NCBI GenBank assembly: GCA_020881835.1
Contig: CP052876.1
Span: forward strand, 1,922,001-1,986,000
Length of the DNA: 64,000 nt
Direction: 5' to 3'
DNA from: Kineosporiaceae bacterium SCSIO 59966
GTDB lineage: Bacteria; Actinomycetota; Actinomycetes; Actinomycetales; SCSIO-59966
The number at the start of each line of letters is the position of its first letter. Position 1 is the stretch's first letter. The notes under the pieces are model-generated. The model did no database searches, was not told the origin of the DNA, and saw only the letters and a program-made list of their open reading frames with translations. The translations under genes were made by a program, and so were the position numbers. Of this stretch, positions 26,602-34,831 are shown piece after piece.

Positions 26602-26639
26602 GTAACGGCGGTGAAACACTCGGGACACCGGCGGGAAAC
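26602..26639 (+). promoter_or_regulatory. GlnR operator (four-part) upstream of glnA1
   Basis: Four pentamers at exact 6-nt spacing: GTAAC (26602), GAAAC (26613), GACAC (26624), GAAAC (26635). This is the a-b-a-b GlnR box described for Streptomyces (gTnAC-n6-GaAAC-n6-GTnAC-n6-GAAAC). Its last base is 10 nt before a -10-like TAGGTT (26650-26655), so it covers the -35 region. Predicts nitrogen-responsive control of glnA1. Confidence 0.88.
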
Positions 26640-26700
26640 TACGGCTGCCTAGGTTCACGCCACCACGGCCGGACCGCGCCGAGGGTGACAAGGAGGATCG

Positions 26701-28125
<1,425 letters not shown>

Positions 28126-28135
28126 CCGTCACCGG

Positions 28136-28191
28136 CGCACCGACAGGGCACCTTCCCGCGCACCTACAGGGTGAGGGGCCCTGTCGGTGCG
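28136..28191. terminator. Bidirectional hairpin between glnA1 and signal peptidase gene
   Basis: A 14-bp perfect inverted repeat, CGCACCGACAGGGC (28136-28149) and its complement (28178-28191), with a 28-nt loop, sits between convergent stops at 28125 and 28194. It is likely to end transcription in both directions. Confidence 0.75.
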
Positions 28192-28193
28192 TC

Positions 28194-28886
28194 TCAGGCG
28201 CCCCCGGCTACCGGCGGGGGGTCGGGCACGGGGACTAGGCGGACGTCGTTGTCCACCGTACCGAAGCGGCTGACCGGCAGGATCCGAAACCACAGCCGCG
28301 CCTGGATGTCCTCTCGAGGTACCCACCCGAAGATGCGTGAGTCCGTGGAGGCCCCCCAGTTGTCCCCCAGCACCCAGTAGGAGCTCTCCGGCACGGTGGC
28401 CCATGCCTGCGCGCCACCGCGCACGACGGCTCCCTCTGGGGTGCAGCACGACTCGGTGCCGGCACCGACGCGCGGCGGCCAGGCAGGGTTCTCGACGCGG
28501 AAGACGTCGTCCTGGCCGGCCGGTTTGATCAGCACCTGCGGCGCGACAGGGTCTCCTACGATCGCCACCCGGTCCCCGGGCAGACCGATCACCCGCTTGA
28601 CGATCGGGCGACCGCCGCCCTCGTCGTCGGGGCCCGGCTGAAGCGCCTCGACGAGGTCGAACCGTTCGATCGCGTGCCGGTTGAGCAGGTCGAGCTCGAG
28701 GCGGTCACCCTGCTGCAAGGTCGGCTCCATGCTGCTGCCCGTCACCATGACCGAGAAGGTCAGGCCGGCGACGACGGCGAGCATGGCGAGCAGGAACAGC
28801 ACCAGGGCTCCGACCGCGACGACCCCGCGGCACCTGCCGCGCTCCGGGGAGGCGCCGGCTACGGGGTCCGAGGTCGACTGCGTCAT
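28194..28886 (-). CDS. lepB: Signal peptidase I
   Basis: Membrane-bound type I signal peptidase (S26), 230 aa, which cuts signal peptides from exported proteins. One transmembrane segment (about residues 20-46) is followed by the catalytic Ser52 in MVTGSSMEPTLQQGDRL, Lys97 in RPIVKRVIGLPGDRV and the GDN box VLGDNWGASTDSRIFG. The ATG at 28886 (MTQSTSDPV) is used; the upstream frame contains low-GC intergenic sequence. The housekeeping copy normally lies near rplS/rnhB, so this is probably an extra paralog. It is divergent from the DUF6230 cluster, whose secreted products may be its clients; that link is inference. Confidence 0.9.
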   Translation of the reverse strand: MTQSTSDPVAGASPERGRCRGVVAVGALVLFLLAMLAVVAGLTFSVMVTGSSMEPTLQQGDRLELDLLNRHAIERFDLVEALQPGPDDEGGGRPIVKRVIGLPGDRVAIVGDPVAPQVLIKPAGQDDVFRVENPAWPPRVGAGTESCCTPEGAVVRGGAQAWATVPESSYWVLGDNWGASTDSRIFGWVPREDIQARLWFRILPVSRFGTVDNDVRLVPVPDPPPVAGGA

Positions 28887-28993
28887 GCTCGTCCTCTCCC
28901 CGCGCGGTACCAGACAACTCGGGGCACAGTAACCGCCGTCGCCGCGACCGTGCCGCCTCCTGACACAGTCCCCGTTGTCGTCGCCATCCACCT

Positions 28994-29010
28994 TGTCTAC
29001 ATCGTTGACA
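28994..29010. promoter_or_regulatory. Operator-like palindrome in lepB / DUF6230 divergent region
   Basis: TGTCTAC-ATC-GTTGACA is an inverted repeat (6 of 7 positions) of a type often bound by TetR-like repressors. The repeat TTGACAGT occurs at 29005 and 29028. A 12-bp direct repeat, GATGTCGGTGAG, lies at 29075-29086 and 29096-29107, 21 bp apart (two helical turns). The 267-bp gap is otherwise non-coding and noticeably less GC-rich. Confidence 0.5.
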
Positions 29011-29153
29011 GTTCTTGGGAACATGTCTTGACAGTCTGCTGTGACGCATGCCACTGTCCAGATCCGTTAACCGGGATGTCGGTGAGGTTACCGCCGATGT
29101 CGGTGAGATGACCTCGGTCGGGACGATCCGGCCGAATGAGCGAGGGAGCAAGG

Positions 29154-29804
29154 ATGGAAGGACAGACAGCGGGGCGCACGCGGCTCAGCCGCTTCGCGGC
29201 GATCACGGTTCCGGCCACGGTCGCCGCAGGCGGGCTCGGTCTGGCCATGGTGCAGGGCATGGTCGGCGCGGCGATCTCCTCGGCGGACGGCTTCTCGCTG
29301 CAGTCGAAGGCGATCACGAGTGACTCGCTGAAGGTGCGCCCCGGTCAGGCCGTAGCCGCCACCACCGGCGCTGACGAGACGGTCTACGACGAGACGGTCT
29401 ACGCCGAGACCGGCGGCACGACCAACGCGAACGGCATCACGGTGACCGCGCAGGTCCCGCTCCCGGTGCTGGGCACCGCTGAGCTCCGCATCGACTCCAC
29501 CGACCCCACCATCGGGCTCGGCAGCGTCATCCTCAACGCCAAGACGCTCGCGATGACTGACGGTGAGAATGGAGCCGACGGAGGTTCTTCCGGGGCGGTC
29601 CTGGACGGCGTCGCCCTCGGTGTGGCCCAGTCCAAAGCAGGGTTCGCCGCAAACCCCGACACCGGCTACGTGCCGGACGGCTTCGCGCTCACCGCCGGCG
29701 ACTCGACCCTCAACAACCTCGACGCGCAGACCTACGCGATCCAGCTGGAGGGCCTCGAGGTCGAGGACCTCTCGCTGGGCGTGTCACTCCTGCCTAGCAA
29801 CTAG
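29154..29804 (+). CDS. DUF6230-like secreted protein, copy 1
   Basis: A 216-aa exported protein resembling the DUF6230 family of actinomycetes (sometimes mislabelled cholesterol esterase). The N-terminus TRLSRFAAITVPATVAAGGL is a long signal or membrane segment, ending near VGAAISSADG. The mature part is beta-rich with few charges: a QVPLPVLGTAELRIDS strand region, GYVPDGFALTAGDSTLNNL, and the C-terminal pattern LDAQTYAIQLEGLEVEDLSL that recurs in the other family members here. The start at 29154 has GAGGGAGC just upstream; an ATG 18 nt earlier is possible. Function unknown. The stop codon lies within a tandem duplication. Confidence 0.75.
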   Translation: MEGQTAGRTRLSRFAAITVPATVAAGGLGLAMVQGMVGAAISSADGFSLQSKAITSDSLKVRPGQAVAATTGADETVYDETVYAETGGTTNANGITVTAQVPLPVLGTAELRIDSTDPTIGLGSVILNAKTLAMTDGENGADGGSSGAVLDGVALGVAQSKAGFAANPDTGYVPDGFALTAGDSTLNNLDAQTYAIQLEGLEVEDLSLGVSLLPSN

Positions 29805-29833
29805 CTGACGTTGCCTTAGCAACTAGCTGACGT
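29791..29833 (+). repeat. Tandem 21/22-bp duplication over a stop codon
   Basis: The 21 bp at 29791-29811, which contain the stop codon of the DUF6230 gene, are repeated at 29812-29833 with one added T. This looks like a recent slippage event. The reading frame ends at the first copy, so the protein is unaffected. Confidence 0.85.
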
Positions 29834-29947
29834 CCGACCCGACACCCCGACACTGAGCCGGGCGGCGGGGTGGCGTCTGGGGGGCCAACCCGCCCCACGA
29901 CGCCCCCCGCCGCTGCGGCACCGATGAGCACGTCTTCGAGGAACCCG

Positions 29948-30514
29948 ATGATGACCGACGCCGTCGAGGCCGCTGAGCCGGCCACCCCGCCTGCCGCCGT
30001 ATCTGCCCCTGCCGCCAAGCGCGCGGAGCCGGCTGCCCCTTCTGCGCGCAGCCTCTCCCGCCGGATCCGGCTGGGCTTCCGGCGCTTCCGCCGCACCCGC
30101 CCGTTCTGGGGTGCGGTCATCCTGCTCCTGGGCGCCTACTTCATCGCCAACCCGATCGTCGGTGGCGGGTTCGCCTTCGTCGTCGACGTCGGCGCCAGGG
30201 CGCTGACACCCCTGCTGCTGGCCTTCGGCATGGCGGCAGCGGCCCTGGTGGCGATGTTCCAGCCGGCGCAGCGACACTTCCCTGCGATCGTCGCGATGGG
30301 GCTGTCGGTGGCCTCGCTCCCGCTCGCCAACCTCGGTGGCTGGGTCATCGGCATGGCGGCCGGGATCGTCGGTTCCGGCATGATCTTCGCCTGGACGCCC
30401 TACACCGACACGCAGCTCGCCACCGTCGCCGCCAAGGCCGAGCGGAAGGCGGCGCGCACCTCACGCCGGCCGCTCCGGTGGTCACGGCGGGCGGAGAGCA
30501 GGAAGGCAGCATGA
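29948..30514 (+). CDS. DUF6114-like membrane protein, copy 1
   Basis: A 188-aa membrane protein. An Ala/Pro-rich cytosolic N-terminus (residues 1-40) leads to RLGFRRFRRTRPFWGAVILL, the Arg-rich RRTRPFWG motif that precedes the first membrane span in DUF6114 proteins. Four hydrophobic segments follow (about 55-75, 85-103, 115-130, 133-150), then a basic tail. The start is at the ATG pair 29948/29951 behind GAGG; an upstream ATG at 29924 is possible. Its end overlaps the next gene (ATGA). The paired order DUF6230 then DUF6114 is the known arrangement. Function unknown. Confidence 0.78.
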   Translation: MMTDAVEAAEPATPPAAVSAPAAKRAEPAAPSARSLSRRIRLGFRRFRRTRPFWGAVILLLGAYFIANPIVGGGFAFVVDVGARALTPLLLAFGMAAAALVAMFQPAQRHFPAIVAMGLSVASLPLANLGGWVIGMAAGIVGSGMIFAWTPYTDTQLATVAAKAERKAARTSRRPLRWSRRAESRKAA

Positions 30515-31392
30515 GACAGCCGCGACGCCTTCTCGAGCAGCGAACCTCCTCGTCGGGACCGGACGGAGGCGCGCCGCGGCTGTGGGGCCGGATCACCCGC
30601 TGGTTGCAGAAGGTCGGGCACGACGCCGTCGACGCGGCCAGTGCGAGGCGCACGGCCATGATGGCGGCCGCCGCGGACCAGCGCGGCACCCGTAAGCGGT
30701 CCATCCCGACGATCGCCGTGGGCCTGGCCGGGTTGGGGACGATGTTCGGCGCGGTCAGCCAGAACGCGCTGGCCGTGAACTTCACCACCAGCGCCGACAC
30801 CTTCGCGGTGTACTCGAACTACCTGCAGGGCACGAGCGTCGCCGCGTACCTGGCGGAGAACGGCACGGAGGACGGCACGACGGGGGTCGCCGAGTTCGGC
30901 ATCGGGCAGGCGGCGTTCGCGGGCTTGTGCGCCATCGCCACGCAGGACCTCCCGGCCGGCACCGCGATGTCCCTGGTCATCACCGCCGGGGAGCCGGTGC
31001 ACGACTCCTTCTCCGGGACCAGCGTGCCCGACGGCGTCACCCTGGACGAGGACGGGGCTCTCGCCGGCGACAGTCTCGAGGGCGCGATCCAGGCGTCGAA
31101 CCTGTTCCTGAACTCCGACGCCCTGGGCGGTTACGGAAACCAGATCGGCGGACTCAACCTGGGCCAGTCCGCCGAGTCGGTCTACGGCAGCGCCAGGGTG
31201 GACTGGCCCACGGGTCAGACGCAGCCGACTCCCGGTGCCTTCGGGCTCTCCGCGGAGAGGCTCAATCTCGCTGGTCTCCACGCAGCGACGTACGGAGTCA
31301 GCTTCGGCGGCGAGATCACCCTGCCGAGGCTGAAGCTCCAGGTGTTCCTCGGGGAGAAGACCCAGGCCGACTGCCCGGGGGCGGCGTCGTGA
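30511..31392 (+). CDS. DUF6230-like protein, copy 2, with long cytosolic start
   Basis: A 293-aa protein of the DUF6230 type. An N-terminal cytosolic part of about 60 residues (GRITRWLQKVGHDAVDAASA) precedes the membrane/signal segment IPTIAVGLAGLGTMFGAVSQ (about 70-90). The exported beta-rich domain follows, with FGIGQAAFAGLCAIATQDLP, NQIGGLNLGQSAESVYG and GAFGLSAERLNLAGLHAATY, the same C-terminal pattern as copy 1. Two cysteines (one in GLCAIA, one near the C-terminus) could pair outside the cell. Its ATG overlaps the preceding stop by 4 nt, and its end overlaps the next GTG by 4 nt. Confidence 0.75.
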   Translation: MRQPRRLLEQRTSSSGPDGGAPRLWGRITRWLQKVGHDAVDAASARRTAMMAAAADQRGTRKRSIPTIAVGLAGLGTMFGAVSQNALAVNFTTSADTFAVYSNYLQGTSVAAYLAENGTEDGTTGVAEFGIGQAAFAGLCAIATQDLPAGTAMSLVITAGEPVHDSFSGTSVPDGVTLDEDGALAGDSLEGAIQASNLFLNSDALGGYGNQIGGLNLGQSAESVYGSARVDWPTGQTQPTPGAFGLSAERLNLAGLHAATYGVSFGGEITLPRLKLQVFLGEKTQADCPGAAS

Positions 31393-31895
31393 ACCCCACC
31401 CAGCGCGTCCACCGGTTCTCCCCGGCGCCGGCGGCGGCCGGCAGCGCCCAAGCGACGCCCGCGGCAGCGCCGGGGCGCCACCGGCTGACCCGTACGATCG
31501 CCGGGACGTGGGCGTGGTTCCGCGCGTTCCGCCGCACCCGCCCGTTCTGGGGCGGCCTGTGGACCATGCTCGCCGGCGTCTGGATCATCCGGGCGATGTC
31601 GTTCGGCCCGCTGCTGGCGGTCTCGGGCGGTTGGAGCTACTCGGCCGGCTACATCCTCGGCGGTGCCCTGGTCAGCTTCGGGCTCGTGGCGTGGTTCGCG
31701 CCGCACTACCGGTCCTTGGTCGGCATCTTCGCGTTCGCCGTCGCCCTGGCCGCGTTCGTCGCCGCGAACCTCGGGGGGTACCTCGTCGGCAGCGTGCTCG
31801 GCATCGTCGGCGGCTCGATGATCTGGGCGTGGGGCGACACGACGCCGAAACCCGGCAAGCAGGCCGAGCGCCGGCCCGCAACCCCCGAGGAGTGA
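31389..31895 (+). CDS. DUF6114-like membrane protein, copy 2
   Basis: A 168-aa membrane protein clearly related to the gene at 29948. A disordered Ala/Pro N-terminus is followed by WAWFRAFRRTRPFWGGLWTM, with the same RRTRPFWG motif, then four membrane segments with LGGYLVGSVLGIVGGSMIWA, matching the other copy's LGGWVIGMAAGIVGSGMIF, and a charged tail. GTG start overlapping the previous stop by 4 nt. Two DUF6114 copies in one operon suggest that each DUF6230 protein has its own membrane partner; this is inference. Confidence 0.78.
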   Translation: MNPTQRVHRFSPAPAAAGSAQATPAAAPGRHRLTRTIAGTWAWFRAFRRTRPFWGGLWTMLAGVWIIRAMSFGPLLAVSGGWSYSAGYILGGALVSFGLVAWFAPHYRSLVGIFAFAVALAAFVAANLGGYLVGSVLGIVGGSMIWAWGDTTPKPGKQAERRPATPEE

Positions 31896-31899
31896 CCCC

Positions 31900-32880
31900 G
31901 TGGACCGGCTGACCTCGAGCGCCGGCCGCCAGCGGGTCGTCGTTCTCACCGCGCTGGTCGGTCTGTGCGGGGCTCTCTTCCTGTGGCCGGGCACCGCCCG
32001 CTCCGGGGCTCCCGCGCAGGCGGCGGTCCCGGGCTGCCCGACCGAGCCCACCGAGGCGCTCCCTGGACTCGTCAACGGCAACGCCCTAGAGCTCGGCAAC
32101 GGGACCACGATCACGCCGTGCATCCCGAACGCCCCGCTGCACCTGCGCATCGGCTACAGCGACGGCGACTCCGGCGGCGCCACCGGGAGGGGCACGGCGT
32201 TCACGACCGACAGCATCACCTTCCCCGACGGGACCTACACGATCGAGGGGACGAGCTGCGGGCCGTTGCGCAGAACCGAGGACTCGACCATCGCCATGCC
32301 CACCATCCTGGCCTTCGCCGACGGCACTCAGTCCGCCGGCCCGACGGACCGGGAGACGTACCCGAACGCCGGGGCACTGTCCTGCGGCACCCCGAGCAGC
32401 CTGTACGCCGACCAGGGCTGGTCGACGGAGGTCGACCAGAGCGACGAGGCGATGCTCGTGCACATGCGGTTGAAGAACCTGCAGATCGACCAGGACGCCT
32501 TCATGACAGTCGCGCCTCAGGGCGACCCCGCCGCACCGACGGCAACCGGCACCGGTGAGTACACGCTGACCTTCACACCGGCTGACCAGGACGACGCAGA
32601 CTGGAACGTCGGCGACTCGTGCGTCTACACCGACCTGTGGCTGCGCGCCGACACCCACATCAAGGTGAACATCCTGGGCATCGAGACGACCGTGGGGCAG
32701 CTGGCCAGCGACAAGAACCTCTGGACCAAGTTCCTGGCCGAAGTTGCGTCATGGCCGCACATCCCAGGCCTGGAGCTGGACGCCTGGGTCTACTTCATGA
32801 GCATCAACAAGGGGGACGACTGCACCGGCTCCCCGACCACCCTGAACCTCCCGGACACCAACATCGAGGTCAGTCCGTGA
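31900..32880 (+). CDS. Large secreted protein of the DUF6230/DUF6114 operon
   Basis: Unrecognised 326-aa exported protein. The signal peptide covers residues 1-40 (VVVLTALVGLCGALFLWPGT, then PAQAAVPGC). The mature part has about eight cysteines (PGCPTEPTE, ITPCIPNAP, GTSCGPLRR, ALSCGTPSS, GDSCVYTDL, DDCTGSP), enough for several disulfides. It looks beta-rich, with HLRIGYSDGDSGGATGRGTA and TGEYTLTFTPADQDDADW. It starts at GTG 4 nt after the previous stop, with RBS GAGGAG, and its end overlaps the next start by 4 nt. Possibly an extracellular binding or structural protein. Confidence 0.68.
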   Translation: MDRLTSSAGRQRVVVLTALVGLCGALFLWPGTARSGAPAQAAVPGCPTEPTEALPGLVNGNALELGNGTTITPCIPNAPLHLRIGYSDGDSGGATGRGTAFTTDSITFPDGTYTIEGTSCGPLRRTEDSTIAMPTILAFADGTQSAGPTDRETYPNAGALSCGTPSSLYADQGWSTEVDQSDEAMLVHMRLKNLQIDQDAFMTVAPQGDPAAPTATGTGEYTLTFTPADQDDADWNVGDSCVYTDLWLRADTHIKVNILGIETTVGQLASDKNLWTKFLAEVASWPHIPGLELDAWVYFMSINKGDDCTGSPTTLNLPDTNIEVSP

Positions 32881-33620
32881 CCGGTGGCGACCGGCGGTAC
32901 GGGGTGCGGTGGCGTCGTGCCACCGTGATGAACCTGGTGGGGCTGCTCCTGCTCAGCTGGATCGCCACCCTGCTGTCGTCCGGCACGACACGCGGTCTGG
33001 GCGGGCCGGACCTGGTCCTGCAGGGGAAGAAGTCACACTTCAGCACCGCCAAGCTGAGCACCACCGACGTGGGGTTCGGCCTCGTGCCGATCCAGGTGGA
33101 GACCGGCACCGGCACACAGACCCGCTACGTCCTGCGCATGGGCTTCGCGGCCGGCTCCCTGGACGGCTTCTGCCTCTCCCAGACCGAGCAGTTCCTCGGC
33201 ACCGACTGGACGATCCGGGTCACCTCCCGCGACGGGCAGCTCAACGTCGCGGACGTCTCCGGCAGCAAGGTCCAGTTCGACGTCACCTCGGTGACGTCCA
33301 CCGACGCTCCCAACACCAGCGGCAACGGGATCAGCCTGCGCGGCAACGTCGCCTTCGGCGCTGCGACCCAGGACGTCACCACCTGGCGGGACAGTGCTGG
33401 CAACCCCGTGGTGAATCCGCTGGACGCCCCCGCGGACCTCACCGGCATCAACGGCCGGCTCTTCGCCATCGACTCCGACGTCGGGGAGCTCTACAACGTC
33501 ACCGGCGAGATCTACGACGCGGTGATCGAAGGACCGATCATGATCAAGAATCTCCTCATCGACGTCGTCCCGGGCACTGAGGAGACGGCCGGTTGCACGG
33601 CCGGTGAGATCATCTACTGA
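32877..33620 (+). CDS. DUF6230-related membrane-anchored protein, copy 3
   Basis: A 247-aa protein with a single N-terminal membrane segment (ATVMNLVGLLLLSWIATLLSS, about residues 15-34) and an exported beta-rich domain. Motifs are GFCLSQTEQFLGTDWTIRVT, GISLRGNVAFGAATQDVTTW and, at the end, LFAIDSDVGELYNVTGEIYD then MIKNLLIDVVPGTEETAGC. The size, topology and C-terminal pattern resemble copies 1 and 2, so I place it with the DUF6230-like group with moderate confidence. GTG start overlaps the previous stop. It closes the operon. Confidence 0.65.
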   Translation: MTGGDRRYGVRWRRATVMNLVGLLLLSWIATLLSSGTTRGLGGPDLVLQGKKSHFSTAKLSTTDVGFGLVPIQVETGTGTQTRYVLRMGFAAGSLDGFCLSQTEQFLGTDWTIRVTSRDGQLNVADVSGSKVQFDVTSVTSTDAPNTSGNGISLRGNVAFGAATQDVTTWRDSAGNPVVNPLDAPADLTGINGRLFAIDSDVGELYNVTGEIYDAVIEGPIMIKNLLIDVVPGTEETAGCTAGEIIY

Positions 33621-33688
33621 ACGAGGAAACCGAGGCACGGGCCCGCACCTGAGCAGGGGAAGCCGGCGGCGTGGCACCGACACGAGGC

Positions 33689-33730
33689 TACGGATTCGTA
33701 AGTTACGGCTACGTACCCTACGGTGGCGTA
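33689..33730 (+). promoter_or_regulatory. Three tandem TACG-N4-CGTA operators before the desaturase operon
   Basis: TACGGATTCGTA (33689-33700), TACGGCTACGTA (33704-33715) and TACGGTGGCGTA (33719-33730) repeat at exactly 15 bp. Each is a TACG-N4-CGTA palindrome. The third contains the -10-like TACGGT (33719-33724) and abuts the GTG start at 33731, 6 nt after the hexamer. Bound regulator would block RNA polymerase directly. The regulator gene is not identified. Confidence 0.8.
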
Positions 33731-34819
33731 GTGCGCTTGACCGCTCCCCCGCGCCGCCGGGGCTCACAGCTCGCCGCGCTCGCCCGGCGGATAGCCGCCG
33801 CGGCAGCTCACCCGCTCGTCCCGGAGGACTACCTCGACCTCGTCGCCCCGCTGCGCTCCGGCGCCGACCTGCGCGGCCGCGTCGTCGACGTCGTCCCGGA
33901 GACCGCGGACGCCGTCACCGTCCGGATCCGGCCCGGCCGCTCCTGGGCCGGGCATGTCGCGGGCCAGTACACCCGCATCGGCGTCGACGTGGACGGCGTG
34001 CGGTGCTGGCGGCCGTACTCGCTGACCTCCCGGTGCGCGGCACCGGACGGCCTCATCAGCATCACGGTCAAGGCGATCCCGGACGGCCGGGTGAGCGGCT
34101 ACGTCCAGCGGGACCTGACCCCCGGCACGCTCGTTCACCTGGACCAGGCCACCGGCGACTTCGTGCTCGGCGCCCACCGCGGCCCGACGCTGTTCGTCAC
34201 GGCCGGCTCCGGCATCACCCCCGTCATGGGCATGCTGCGCAACCATCTCGACGAGCTCGACGACGTCGTCCTCGTCCACTCCGCCCCCACCCCCGACGCC
34301 GTGGTCTTCGGCACCGAGCTCCGCCGGTGGCACGCCGCCGGCCGCCTGCGGCTCGTCGAGCGACACACCGAGCGCGACGGCCAGCTGTCCCCCGCCGACC
34401 TGGACGCCGTCGTCCCGGACTGGCGGACCCGCCAGACGTGGGCGTGCGGCCCCGTCGGCCTGCTCGACGCCCTCGAGGAGCACTGGGCCGCCGAGGAACC
34501 CGCCGGCGCGCTGCACACCGAACGCTTCCGCCCGCTCGTCCTGGCCACCGGCGAGGGCGGCGAGGTGACCTTCACCCGCACCGGCGCCGTCGTCGACGCC
34601 GACGGCGCCACCACCCTGCTGGACGCCGGTGAGGACGCCGGCGTCCTCATGCCGTCCGGGTGCCGGATGGGCATCTGCTTCGGCTGCGTCGTCCCCTTGC
34701 GCTCCGGCACCGTCCGGGACCTGCGCACCGGCGACGTCACCACCGCCACCCCGGACGACGACGTCCGGATCCAGACCTGCGTGTCGGCCGCCGCCGGCCC
34801 CTGCGAGATCGAGCTCTGA
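33731..34819 (+). CDS. Ferredoxin reductase for fatty acid desaturase
   Basis: Electron-transfer flavoprotein, 362 aa. FAD domain with YTRIGVDVDGVRCWRPYSLTS-like RxYSL motif (about residues 85-103), NAD(P)H domain GPTLFVTAGSGITPVMGML (about 152-170) and ACGPVGLLDAL, and a C-terminal plant-type 2Fe-2S domain with Cys311, 316, 319 and 350. The family feeds electrons to DesA3-type acyl-CoA desaturases (M. tuberculosis Rv3230c). The GTG at 33731 is chosen because TACGGT lies 6 nt upstream (leaderless); an in-frame GTG at 33671 would translate the operators. Its stop lies 12 nt before the desaturase gene. Confidence 0.9.
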   Translation: MRLTAPPRRRGSQLAALARRIAAAAAHPLVPEDYLDLVAPLRSGADLRGRVVDVVPETADAVTVRIRPGRSWAGHVAGQYTRIGVDVDGVRCWRPYSLTSRCAAPDGLISITVKAIPDGRVSGYVQRDLTPGTLVHLDQATGDFVLGAHRGPTLFVTAGSGITPVMGMLRNHLDELDDVVLVHSAPTPDAVVFGTELRRWHAAGRLRLVERHTERDGQLSPADLDAVVPDWRTRQTWACGPVGLLDALEEHWAAEEPAGALHTERFRPLVLATGEGGEVTFTRTGAVVDADGATTLLDAGEDAGVLMPSGCRMGICFGCVVPLRSGTVRDLRTGDVTTATPDDDVRIQTCVSAAAGPCEIEL

Positions 34820-34831
34820 GGAGACCCGACC

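Noticed and set aside
33671-33730. Upstream GTG start for the desaturase reductase
   Set aside because: It would translate through three operator palindromes, and a -10 hexamer 6 nt before GTG 33731 fixes the later start.
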